From Gammaproteobacteria bacterium (GTDB lineage: Bacteria; Pseudomonadota; Gammaproteobacteria; Pseudomonadales; Azotimanducaceae): a stretch of DNA of 12,454 nucleotides. Positions 1 through 7,501 of this stretch are shown here, piece by piece. The stretch is from contig JAUILW010000052.1 in assembly GCA_030432795.1 (NCBI GenBank), forward strand, positions 1 to 12,454. The letters are read 5' to 3'. The translations under genes were made by a program, and so were the position numbers. Position 1 is the stretch's first letter. Each line of letters starts with the position of its first letter. The notes beneath the pieces were generated by a model. That model made no database searches, was not told where the DNA came from, and saw only the letters and a program-made list of their open reading frames with translations.

Positions 1-2
1 AC

Positions 3-614
3 CCGCAGATCGGCAGTGAAGGGGGCTATCGGCTGCTGCGCCTGCCGGCCGAGAACGATCCGATGCTGAACCAGGTGCGTCGCGTGCGTGAGCGGGAGTA
101 TCTGTTCATCGATACGCTGGACGAGTACTACGCGGGCTTTCACCGCGGTATGTACACGGCGTATCAGAGCTGGCGGTCCGCAACCTTTGACGAAGCCATC
201 GCCAATCGGCAGCTGCAGGCGCAAGCGCGGGCACGCATGATCGGCGGCACGTTGGCCATCGTGGGCGGCATCGGCGCCATGTACGAAAGCGACAATGCAT
301 ATGTCGACGCAAGCTCCCTTGGCGCCATCTTCGGCGGCGTGACGCTGATAAAAAGCGCCGTGAAAAAGCGCCACGAGGCGGCGATGCATGCTGAGGTGAT
401 CCGCGAGGTGGGAACTGCCGCGGAAGCGGAACTCATCCCGTTCACCATGGATCTGGAAAACCAGACTATCCGTTTGCAAGGTACGGTAGACGAGCAGTAC
501 ACACAGCTACGGCGCATCTTGAAACGCATGTACTACGAAGACCTCGGCCTGCCCGTTCCAACAGACGATGCCAACGAATCCGAACAGCCAAATCCTGCTG
601 ACGAACCGAGCTGA
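3..614 (+). CDS. Hypothetical envelope-associated protein, 5' end missing
   Basis: The frame is open to the first base of the window, so this is the last 203 residues of a longer protein whose start lies upstream. The ATG at 63 is probably internal. I do not recognise the family. Visible features are a Tyr/Arg-rich helical stretch, then two short glycine-rich hydrophobic segments (RMIGGTLAIVGGIGAMY and SLGAIFGGVTLIKSAV) resembling glycine-zipper or membrane-inserting hairpins. These are followed by a mixed helical region containing LENQTIRLQGTVDEQYTQL and an acidic, Pro/Asn-rich tail. It is the first visible gene of the operon, 15 bases before the TPR gene, so a role in the same envelope machine is inferred. 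An N-terminal signal or lipobox could lie in the missing part. Coding status is secure; function is unknown. Confidence 0.8.
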   Translation, partial: PQIGSEGGYRLLRLPAENDPMLNQVRRVREREYLFIDTLDEYYAGFHRGMYTAYQSWRSATFDEAIANRQLQAQARARMIGGTLAIVGGIGAMYESDNAYVDASSLGAIFGGVTLIKSAVKKRHEAAMHAEVIREVGTAAEAELIPFTMDLENQTIRLQGTVDEQYTQLRRILKRMYYEDLGLPVPTDDANESEQPNPADEPS

Positions 615-629
615 CAGCTTCCGCGCGCA

Positions 630-2129
630 ATGAGTGACGACCTCATCATCCGTCCTACGCCGCCGCCGCTCAGCCACATGGCGGAGCAGCAGCGCACCCG
701 CTTACCCTGGGCCCGCTACGTGGGGCTGGGCCTGGTGGCGGTGCTGGCGTTATCCGGCATGCTTTGGGTATTCACGCTCGAGCCATCAGCGCCGACGGTA
801 CAGAGCCAGCCCAACATTGTCAGCGACGACCCAGCCGTCAGCCGCACACCCTCCTCCTCCGATGAGCCCCAACGAGCGCCATTCGACGCTCTGACGTTCG
901 AGCGGCAACGCAAAGAAGCGCAGGCCGCGGCGGCGACCTTCATCGAGGCACAAATCGCGCTCACAGACCGCTTCGAGGTAGACCAGTGGGCACAGGCCGC
1001 GTATCGGGACGCCAACCAACTTGCCAAGCAAGGCGACCAGGCGTTCCTCGATGAAAGCTTTGAGCAGGCCACCGGCTACTACGGTGAGGCGCAGCAGAAA
1101 GTCGAAGCGCTGCAGGCGGAGGGAGAAGCGCTGCTGCTCGAGTATCTCGCCGCAGGCAACCAGGCTCTGGACGCCAGGCAAACGGATGACGCGGAGCGTG
1201 CCTTTGCCGATGCGCTGCGCATCCAGCCTGACAACAAGGCTGCGCAGCACGGGGTCGAACGGGCATCGCGGTTGCCGTTAGTGGTCGAAGCTTTGCGCGG
1301 TGCGCGCAATCACGAACTCGCCGAGCGATGGGCCGACGCCCTGGCGGCATACGACACGGCTGCGGGTATCGACTCGCAAACCGCAGGGCTCGATGCCCTG
1401 CGCCAGCGCACTGCGCAACTGCGCGACGACGCGGTCGTGCGGAGGCAGTTGTCGGAAGGGTTTGCGGCGCTGGACGCCCGCCGGTTTGAAGAGGCTAAAA
1501 AGGCATTCCGCGCGGTGCTTGCCATCCGGCCAGGGAACGAAGTAGCGGCTGGTGGCTTGCAGCAGGTTGCGCAGAAAAGCGAGCTCGGCCTGATCGCCGC
1601 CAAACAACGCAGCGCTGAGGCTGCGGCGGCGGAAGAACGCTGGAAAGATGCGCAGACGCTCTACGAAGAAGTGCTGGCGATCGACGCCAACATCGAGTTC
1701 GCCAAGCTCGGTCGCAGCCGCATGGCGCAGCTCGCTGACATGCAGGACGTGTTGCAGCGCATCAACAACGAGCCGGACAAATTGTCGTCTGCCAAGCTCT
1801 ACGGTGAGGCGCGAGAGATCATCGCCGAAGCCCAAGCGCTCGAAGTGCAGGCGCCGGCGTTCGCTGCACTGCTCACCACCGTCGCTGATCTCGTGGACAG
1901 CTACGGCCGGCCGGTGGCGGTGACGCTGCTGTCGGATGCGCAGACGGAAGTGCTCCTGTCCAGCGTCGGTAAGCTCGGACGGTTCGATAACAAGACACTG
2001 GAATTGCGGCCCGGCGAGTACACCGTGGTTGGCAGCCAGAATGGTTGTCGGGATGTGCGACACCACTTCGTGGTGCGTCCGGATATGCAGCCCATCACCA
2101 TCCGTTGCAACGAAGTCCTGAGCCAGTGA
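630..2129 (+). CDS. Single-pass membrane TPR protein with PEGA-like C-terminal domain
   Basis: This 499-residue protein probably acts as a periplasmic scaffold. It has a short Pro/Arg-containing cytoplasmic N-terminus, one membrane helix at about residues 30-50 (YVGLGLVAVLALSGMLWVF), a Ser/Pro linker to about 85, and then a long helical region. Roughly five TPR-like helix pairs can be seen at about 125-165, 170-212, 218-262, 270-312 and 320-365, with the usual small and aromatic pattern (for example AAGNQALDARQTDDAERAF). The last 80 residues are predicted beta-rich and PEGA-like (LELRPGEYTVVGS), with two cysteines, Cys473 and Cys493, that could form a disulfide in the periplasm. The start is ATG 630 with no clear ribosome binding site. 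The stop overlaps the next start as GTGA. TPR arrays bind proteins, so it may organise the neighbouring PEGA and VWA proteins; the partner is not known. Confidence 0.85.
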   Translation: MSDDLIIRPTPPPLSHMAEQQRTRLPWARYVGLGLVAVLALSGMLWVFTLEPSAPTVQSQPNIVSDDPAVSRTPSSSDEPQRAPFDALTFERQRKEAQAAAATFIEAQIALTDRFEVDQWAQAAYRDANQLAKQGDQAFLDESFEQATGYYGEAQQKVEALQAEGEALLLEYLAAGNQALDARQTDDAERAFADALRIQPDNKAAQHGVERASRLPLVVEALRGARNHELAERWADALAAYDTAAGIDSQTAGLDALRQRTAQLRDDAVVRRQLSEGFAALDARRFEEAKKAFRAVLAIRPGNEVAAGGLQQVAQKSELGLIAAKQRSAEAAAAEERWKDAQTLYEEVLAIDANIEFAKLGRSRMAQLADMQDVLQRINNEPDKLSSAKLYGEAREIIAEAQALEVQAPAFAALLTTVADLVDSYGRPVAVTLLSDAQTEVLLSSVGKLGRFDNKTLELRPGEYTVVGSQNGCRDVRHHFVVRPDMQPITIRCNEVLSQ

Positions 2130-4165
2130 GCGCCGAACACGAACCGGTGCGCGTCGAAGCCGCGGCCTACCAGCCTTACGCACGCAGCGACGAGCGTACG
2201 CGCATCCGGCCATTGACCATTGCCATAGTGCTGCTCAGCCTGCTGGCATTGGCAATTCTGATTTACCTTTTTACCGCACGATCCGTGACCTTCCGCTTCT
2301 CAGCACCGCCGGATAGCGTACGCATCGACGGGGGTGCTGCGTTCGAGCTGGGAGACGTCTATCTGCTGCGCGAAGGCGAATACACGGTACACGCCGAAGC
2401 ACCTGGCTACGAGCCGCTGACCATGGATATCTCGATCACCGACGCGCGGCAGCAGGAGGTCGTTGTCAACTTCACCCCGTTGCCGGGCATCGTCTCCTTT
2501 GCCCTCGAACCGGCAGATGCCGAGGTACTGATCGACGGACAGGTACAGGACACATCTGCCTCTGCGCGCATTGCCGCCGGCGAGCACGAGGTGACCGCGC
2601 AGCATCCACGCTACCGCAGCAAAACCATCCTGTTTGATGTTGCCGGACGCGAGCAGGCGCAAACCTTGAGTCTCACACTCGCGCCGAACTGGGGCGACGT
2701 CTACATCAACAGCAACCCCGAGGGTGCCTCAGTGCTCGTGGACGGACAGGATACGGGGCTGATCACGCCAGCGACGGTCGAGGTGCTCGCTGGCGAGCGG
2801 GAGATCGCGGTGCGCCGCGATGGTTATCGCACCGCCCGTATGCGACTCGTCGTCGCTGCGGAACAGGAGGAGCGCCTGGATACGTTCACCCTCGTACAGG
2901 CCGATGCCACCCTGGAGGTCTCCACCTCTCCTGCCGGGGCCGGGATCACCGTGGACGGAGAATTCGTCGGTCAGTCGCCGGTTCAACTGACGCTGCGATC
3001 AGGCGCGCGTTACCGCGTCGAGGCAATACTCGAGGGTTACCACCGCGCGCAGCAGCAGGTGGCGCTGAAGCGCGGCAGCAACCCGGCGATGCAGCTCGAG
3101 CTGGCGCGGGTGCTCGGCGAAGTGAACGTGGAAGCGCAGCCCGCTGGTGCGCAGCTGAGGCTCAACGGCCGGTTACTCGGCGATGCAAACCGGACGTTGA
3201 ATCTGCCGACGGGTGCGCACGAGTTCGTCATCGAGCTGCCGGGATACGCCGCCTATAAGACGACGGTGCGGCCGCGTGCAGGCGTTGCGCAGGCACTGCG
3301 CGTCAAGCTGCTCACCGTAGAGGAAGCGCGCAGGCGAGCCCTCAAACCCCGCTACACGACGGAACACGGCCAGCAGATGGTCCTCATCGAGCCCGCGCCG
3401 ATCACCTTGGGTGCTTCCCGGCGGGAACCCGGACGGCGTGCCAACGAAACCTTGCGCGACGTTGCGCTCAATTCATTGTTCTATATATCCCGACACGAAG
3501 TAACAAACGCACAGTACAAGGCGTATCTCGCCAGCCACGACTCGGGTGACTTTCAGGGTAACGTTCTCAACGCCGACGATCAGCCTGTGGTCGATGTGGG
3601 ATGGATCGATGCGGCGCTCTACTGCAACTGGCTTTCGCAACAGGAGCAACGCACGCCGGTCTACGACATCGACCTGGGCAAGCTGGTCGGAGTGAATCTC
3701 GCGGCCACCGGGTACCGTCTACCGAGCGAGGCGGAATGGGCCTGGGTGGCACGAACGGTGCCGGGTATAGACAGCCTCCTGCGCTACCCATGGGGTGACA
3801 ACCTGCCGCCTCCGGACCGCCATGGCAACTATGCGGACCGTGCAGCGCAGCACCTGGTTGGACGCATCATCTACGGTTATAACGACAACTACGTGGCGAC
3901 CGCTCCGGTGGGATCATTCAGCGCCAACGCGCACGACCTGTTCGATCTCGGCGGCAACGTCGCCGAGTGGGTACACGATTACTACGAGATTCCCCGCAAG
4001 GATGCACCAGCTCAGCCGTTCGGCCCTGCCGCTGGCGAGTTCCACGTGATCAAGGGTTCCGGCTGGATGCACGGAACGGTCACCGATCTGCGGCTGTCCT
4101 TCCGCGATTACGGCACCGACGGACGCAAAGACCTGGGCTTCAGAATCGCCAGAAACGCGGAGTAG
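2126..4165 (+). CDS. PEGA-repeat protein with C-terminal FGE/sulfatase-modifying-type domain
   Basis: This protein has 679 residues if translation starts at GTG 2126, which overlaps the upstream TGA by four bases. An in-frame ATG at 2045 lies deep inside the upstream gene and is less likely. A single membrane helix at about 30-50 puts the rest in the periplasm. About five PEGA-like beta repeats follow (about 54-118, 120-187, 188-257, 260-328, 331-397), several with the G-x-x-P-x-T and G-E/Y-x-V pattern. The FGE-sulfatase domain spans about 413-677, with hallmarks EVTNAQYKAYL, YRLPSEAEWAWVA, YPWGDN, DLGGNVAEWVHDYY and DLGFRIARN. The two cysteines that formylglycine-generating enzymes need are absent: the matching segment near 643-655 (KGSGWMHGTVTDL) has none, and the only Cys is 500. 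It is therefore more likely a binding or structural FGE-fold protein than an oxidase. PEGA domains are surface or envelope modules. Confidence 0.9.
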   Translation: MSAEHEPVRVEAAAYQPYARSDERTRIRPLTIAIVLLSLLALAILIYLFTARSVTFRFSAPPDSVRIDGGAAFELGDVYLLREGEYTVHAEAPGYEPLTMDISITDARQQEVVVNFTPLPGIVSFALEPADAEVLIDGQVQDTSASARIAAGEHEVTAQHPRYRSKTILFDVAGREQAQTLSLTLAPNWGDVYINSNPEGASVLVDGQDTGLITPATVEVLAGEREIAVRRDGYRTARMRLVVAAEQEERLDTFTLVQADATLEVSTSPAGAGITVDGEFVGQSPVQLTLRSGARYRVEAILEGYHRAQQQVALKRGSNPAMQLELARVLGEVNVEAQPAGAQLRLNGRLLGDANRTLNLPTGAHEFVIELPGYAAYKTTVRPRAGVAQALRVKLLTVEEARRRALKPRYTTEHGQQMVLIEPAPITLGASRREPGRRANETLRDVALNSLFYISRHEVTNAQYKAYLASHDSGDFQGNVLNADDQPVVDVGWIDAALYCNWLSQQEQRTPVYDIDLGKLVGVNLAATGYRLPSEAEWAWVARTVPGIDSLLRYPWGDNLPPPDRHGNYADRAAQHLVGRIIYGYNDNYVATAPVGSFSANAHDLFDLGGNVAEWVHDYYEIPRKDAPAQPFGPAAGEFHVIKGSGWMHGTVTDLRLSFRDYGTDGRKDLGFRIARNAE

Positions 4166-4173
4166 ATCGAGTT

Positions 4174-4365
4174 ATGACAACCCATCGAACGTTTTCCGGA
4201 AAGCGCGCGTTATCCGTCGCTACGGCTGCCGCAGCCTTGTTGGCGGTGATATCGGTATACGCAGCATCCGCAGCTGATGACGACGAAGCCGCCGAAGACG
4301 ACGTTTTCGTACCCACAGAAGATATCTCAGAAGACATTGCCATCGCCTTCCCGGTGGATATCTAA
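4174..4365 (+). CDS. Small exported acidic protein, 63 residues
   Basis: This small ORF lies between the FGE-type gene and the channel gene. It starts at ATG 4174, eight bases after the upstream stop, with GGAG at 4159-4162 as a distant ribosome binding site. Residues 1-33 look like a Sec signal peptide: basic N-region (HRTFSGKR), hydrophobic core (ALSVATAAAALLAVISVYA) and an ASA-type cleavage site. The predicted mature peptide of about 30 residues has roughly 12 Asp/Glu and no Lys/Arg (ADDDEAAEDD, then TEDISED), ending in IAFPVDI. Tight co-linear placement and a coherent signal peptide support it as a real gene. I do not recognise a family. A ligand, inhibitor or metal-binding partner for the periplasmic domains of the operon is possible but unproven. 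Confidence 0.7.
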   Translation: MTTHRTFSGKRALSVATAAAALLAVISVYAASAADDDEAAEDDVFVPTEDISEDIAIAFPVDI

Positions 4366-4383
4366 CCAGGCCGAGCTATAACA

Positions 4384-5223
4384 ATGAAAAAAACCCTGCA
4401 CTTCGAATTGATCTACCAGATCGCCGCGCTGGTAGTCGCCGTCATCCTCGTGCACCTGGTGTACATCACCATCATCCGGCCCAATGCCGATGCCATTCTC
4501 GAGGCCCAGGCACAGCTTGCAGCGGAGGGCAAAGCCTTCGTGCAGGACCGCTCCATCTATGTGGTGCTGCGCGACTACGAGCAGGAAACCTGCTTCGTGC
4601 TCATGTTCTGGGCCATGGCGATCATGGGTTTTAAAGCACGCGCGGCACTCCGTGAGCGTAGCCTGCTGCAGCAGGATATGTTGGATATCCAGGAAGGCAC
4701 GAGCATCCTGCCGGAGGATGCGCGGCAATACACCCGACCGATTCAGGCACTGCCCGAGGACACCCGGGAGTACTTGCTGCCGAGAACCCTCATCAGCGCC
4801 TTGCAGCGCTTCGCTTCCACCCGCAATGTGCAGGATGTATCTGAGGCTGTGCGGGCAGTGTGCGATACGGAGTCCGACCGCCTCGACAGTGAGCTGTCCA
4901 TGGTGCGCTACATCGCCTGGGCCATACCATCCATCGGCTTCATCGGCACCGTGCGCGGCATTGGCGAGGCGCTGGGCCAGGCCTATCGCGCGGTGGAAGG
5001 CGATATTGCCGGTGTCACAGCGAGCCTGGGCGTGGCCTTCAACTCCACGTTCATCGCGCTGGTGATCAGTATCGTGCTGATGTTCCTCATGCACCAACTG
5101 CAACTCATACAGGAGCGCCTGGTGCTGGACGCACACGCCTACGCGGATCAGAAGCTCGTACGACACATGCAGGTGCGTGCGAATGACGAATGGCGCGGCA
5201 GCTCCGACAGGAGCAGCGTGTGA
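4384..5223 (+). CDS. MotA/TolQ/ExbB-family proton channel subunit
   Basis: This 279-residue inner-membrane protein is probably the ion-conducting subunit of an envelope motor. Four hydrophobic segments are visible: about 11-31, 68-85, 175-197 and 212-236. A cytoplasmic loop of about 90 residues separates the second and third, so the layout is nearer to four-helix MotA than to three-helix TolQ. The conserved block is IPSIGFIGTVRGIGEALG (181-198) followed by ASLGVAFNSTFIALV. By alignment to the ExbB blocks from memory, Thr189 (GTVRG) and Thr222 (NST) match the pore threonines Thr148 and Thr181 of E. coli ExbB. The start is ATG 4384, 18 bases after the small acidic gene. The stop overlaps the next start. 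No separate ExbD/TolR gene is adjacent; the two VWA proteins downstream carry a helix that could serve as that subunit. Confidence 0.9.
   Translation: MKKTLHFELIYQIAALVVAVILVHLVYITIIRPNADAILEAQAQLAAEGKAFVQDRSIYVVLRDYEQETCFVLMFWAMAIMGFKARAALRERSLLQQDMLDIQEGTSILPEDARQYTRPIQALPEDTREYLLPRTLISALQRFASTRNVQDVSEAVRAVCDTESDRLDSELSMVRYIAWAIPSIGFIGTVRGIGEALGQAYRAVEGDIAGVTASLGVAFNSTFIALVISIVLMFLMHQLQLIQERLVLDAHAYADQKLVRHMQVRANDEWRGSSDRSSV
5209..5213 (+). promoter_or_regulatory. Ribosome binding site selecting GTG 5220
   Basis: AGGAG lies six bases before GTG 5220. It sits downstream of the alternative in-frame ATG at 5190 and so cannot serve it. This supports the GTG start, whose codon overlaps the channel gene's stop. 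Confidence 0.7.
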
Positions 5224-6413
5224 GCCCTGCCCTCATTCTCAATGACTGGCGGCTGACCCTGATTGCCAACGGCATCGTTGTCTACGAGGAGCCCGCCGCA
5301 GCCCTGGAAAGTAATGGCAACCTGCTCTTTGGCGCAGATGCCTTCGCCAAGGCCCGTGTACACCCGCGACAGAGCAACCTCGACTATCTCGGCAAGCTGA
5401 GCGCCGATCCCCTGACACAACCGTTCACCTCCGCGCGCAACCATGCAGACCTGCTCTACCTGCACCTGCGCACACTCGCCCAGACGCAACCGGCATTGAG
5501 TGACCCTCTGCTCGCTGTAGTACCCAGCCCGGTCAGCAACGAGCAGCTGAGCCTGCTGCTGGGGGTGGCGAAAGAAGCCGGCGTCACCATCGGCGGCTTT
5601 ACCGATCTTGCGAGTGCCTGCGTTGCCGCTCAACCCGGCGATACACCACTGCAGTTTCTCGAGCTGAACATGAGCAGCGCTTACATCGTTCGCGTGGAAC
5701 TCAAACCTGACACTGCTGCTGGAGCAGCCACGGAGTTCATGGACACCAGCATCAGCCGCATCATCGACGGCTGGACCAACGTCATCGCCGATCAGTTCGT
5801 CTCGTCTTCCCGCTTCGATCCGCTGCATGCCGCGCACACGGAGCAGCAGCTCTACAACCTGGTGGCGGGCTGGTTTGGCTCCGCGACGCCCTCGAGCTAT
5901 CTGACCATCGAGCACGGCGGCGAGACGCGGCGCCAGGAAGTCAGCATCGATGCCCTGCGCACGCGCCTGAGCCGTTCGATCGAGAGCCTCATCGCTGCGC
6001 TGAATCCGGATCTGCCCATTCGGTTGGGGCCTAATGCGGCCAGCGTGCCACTGCTGCGTGCGCTGCTGGAGAGCCGCTTCAGCGTGCAACGCAGCGATGC
6101 CGATCGGCTGCGTGCGTGGCTTGCCAGCCACGTAGGGTCGCTGCTCAGCACCGATGACGTGCGCTACCATCGCGCCCTCAAACCCGCGCTCATGGACAAG
6201 CCTCAAGCGCAGCCACGACCGGCAGGCGCGGCAGCGGACACATCGCCGCCAGCAGCATCCAGGGCGGGCATGCCAACCCACGGTCTGCACGCGACCACCG
6301 CGTACCGCATCGGCTCAGCAGCGCTTCCGGCTGACGCGGTGGGTGATGCTGCCAGTGGCACAACGGTGAATGTCGGCGGTCGGCTGTTCACGCTGATCGA
6401 GGTGGTGGATTAG
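5220..6413 (+). CDS. Soluble protein with ASKHA (actin/HSP70-like) fold, degenerate nucleotide motifs
   Basis: This protein has 397 residues from GTG 5220. It has no signal peptide or membrane helix, so it is probably cytoplasmic. The order of elements resembles HSP70/YegD-type proteins: an N-terminal beta hairpin (LILNDWRLTLIANG); FGADAFAKARVHPRQSN; a helical segment RNHADLLYLHLRTLA; a strand-helix LLAVVPSPVSNEQLSLLLGV followed by GVTIGGFTDLASACVAA, as in the HSP70 region before phosphate 2; and LQFLELNMSSAYIVRVE in the phosphate-2 position. The glycines of the usual DxGGGT and DxGT loops are not present, so ATP hydrolysis is doubtful. Residues about 325-360 are a Pro/Ala-rich linker, and the C-terminus ends in a beta segment (VNVGGRLFTLIEVVD). 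Its place between the channel and VWA genes suggests a cytoplasmic regulator or assembly factor. Fold assignment is by pattern only. Confidence 0.75.
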   Translation: MSPALILNDWRLTLIANGIVVYEEPAAALESNGNLLFGADAFAKARVHPRQSNLDYLGKLSADPLTQPFTSARNHADLLYLHLRTLAQTQPALSDPLLAVVPSPVSNEQLSLLLGVAKEAGVTIGGFTDLASACVAAQPGDTPLQFLELNMSSAYIVRVELKPDTAAGAATEFMDTSISRIIDGWTNVIADQFVSSSRFDPLHAAHTEQQLYNLVAGWFGSATPSSYLTIEHGGETRRQEVSIDALRTRLSRSIESLIAALNPDLPIRLGPNAASVPLLRALLESRFSVQRSDADRLRAWLASHVGSLLSTDDVRYHRALKPALMDKPQAQPRPAGAAADTSPPAASRAGMPTHGLHATTAYRIGSAALPADAVGDAASGTTVNVGGRLFTLIEVVD

Positions 6414-7501
6414 TGGCGCGCAGCCGTCGCATCTCGGTTTTTTCCCTGTCTTTCCTGGACGTCATGTCCTGTGGCTTCGGCGCGGTGGTACTGATATTCC
6501 TCATCATCAACCACGCAAGCGAACGCGATACGGTAGTGATCAACGACGACCTGCTCGCTGAGATACGCATGCTCGACTATCAGGTGCAAAACGGTGAGCG
6601 CGACCTCGTGGAGTTGATCGAGCAGCTCGATGAAACCCGACGCAAGGTCGATCGCGAACAGCAGCGGCTGGTTTCCACACAGACGAGCCTGGAGCGTCAG
6701 CGCAAGGACCTGGAACAGGTGGAGTCTCTGTCCCGTGCCCAGGTGGAGAGCCTCGAAGCGCTGAAGTCGGACATCGAGTCCAGAGAGGACGAAGTGGAGA
6801 AACTGCAGGCCCTGGAGGACGCGCAGGACGGTACCCGCATCGTCCGCATCGAAGGTGAAGGCAACCGCCAGTATCTGACCGGGCTGCGCGTAGGTGGTGA
6901 GCATATCGTCATCGCTCTGGACGCGTCTGCGAGCATGCTCGACGACACCATCGTCAACGTGCTGCGCCGGCGTAACATGACTGACGAACGCAAGCAACGC
7001 GCGCCCAAGTGGCAACGGGCTGTGCGCACCGTGGATTGGCTGGTGGCGCAGATCCCTCTACAGGCGGATTTTCAGGTGCTGCTGTTCAACACCGAGGTGC
7101 AATCCGTCACCACGCCGAATGGTTACGATTGGGCGCCCGTCGGCGATGGCGCCAGCATCCGAACGAGCCTCGCCGGCTTGCGAAAGGCCGTACCCGACGG
7201 TGGCACGAGCCTCGAGAATTTGTTCGTTGTTCTGCGGGAGATGAGCCCGTTGCCGGATAACGTCTACCTGATCACCGATTCGCTGCCTACTCAGGGTACC
7301 CGCCCGCCGCGCAAAGCCACCATCAGCGGCAAGGATCGCCTGGATCTCTTTCGCGATGCGCGGGTCAAACTACCTAACCAGATACCGGTGAACGTGATTA
7401 TGTTTCCGATGGAGGGTGATCCCTTTGCCGCAGGCGCCTTCTGGAACCTGGCCCGGGCAACCGGAGGCGCTTTTCTCGCACCGTCGAGGGATTGGCCGTG
7501 A
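6413..7501 (+). CDS. Membrane-anchored coiled-coil VWA-domain protein (first paralogue)
   Basis: This 362-residue protein starts at GTG 6413, sharing one base with the upstream TAG. The N-terminus is basic (MARSRR) and followed by a membrane helix at about 10-33 with the signature FSLSFLDVMSCGFGA and Asp16 near its start. Residues about 45-138 are a highly charged Glu/Arg/Gln-rich coiled coil. A VWA domain runs from about 163 to 357. Its metal-ion-dependent adhesion site is complete: Asp170-x-Ser172-x-Ser174 (DASAS), Thr265 (GGTS) and Asp289 (ITDS). Such domains bind ligand acidic groups through Mg or Mn. Asp16 sits as in TolR/ExbD/MotB helices, so the protein may be the motor's second subunit with its VWA domain in the periplasm. 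This placement is inferred. It overlaps the second paralogue by four bases. Confidence 0.9.
   Translation: MARSRRISVFSLSFLDVMSCGFGAVVLIFLIINHASERDTVVINDDLLAEIRMLDYQVQNGERDLVELIEQLDETRRKVDREQQRLVSTQTSLERQRKDLEQVESLSRAQVESLEALKSDIESREDEVEKLQALEDAQDGTRIVRIEGEGNRQYLTGLRVGGEHIVIALDASASMLDDTIVNVLRRRNMTDERKQRAPKWQRAVRTVDWLVAQIPLQADFQVLLFNTEVQSVTTPNGYDWAPVGDGASIRTSLAGLRKAVPDGGTSLENLFVVLREMSPLPDNVYLITDSLPTQGTRPPRKATISGKDRLDLFRDARVKLPNQIPVNVIMFPMEGDPFAAGAFWNLARATGGAFLAPSRDWP
7486..7490 (+). promoter_or_regulatory. Ribosome binding site selecting GTG 7498
   Basis: GAGGG lies seven bases before GTG 7498 but only one base before the alternative TTG at 7492. The spacing favours GTG 7498, which forms a GTGA overlap with the upstream stop. 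Confidence 0.6.

Noticed and set aside
2045..2125. ATG 2045 as start of the PEGA/FGE gene
   Set aside because: It would overlap the TPR gene's conserved C-terminal domain by 85 bases; GTG 2126 gives a normal cytoplasmic tail and anchor with a four-base overlap.
1278..2213. Long minus-strand ORF opposite the TPR gene
   Set aside because: It is antisense to a protein with clear TPR and membrane features; its translation is Arg/His-rich and low in recognisable motifs, typical of a shadow frame in GC-rich DNA.
4384..5223. A TolQ or ExbB gene of a normal Tol-Pal or TonB system
   Set aside because: No tolR, tolA, tolB, pal, exbD or tonB gene is adjacent, and the protein has an extra N-terminal helix and a different loop length.
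5148..6290. Long minus-strand ORF opposite the ASKHA-like gene
   Set aside because: It mirrors a coding frame with coherent motifs and a good ribosome binding site; the antisense product shows no domain.
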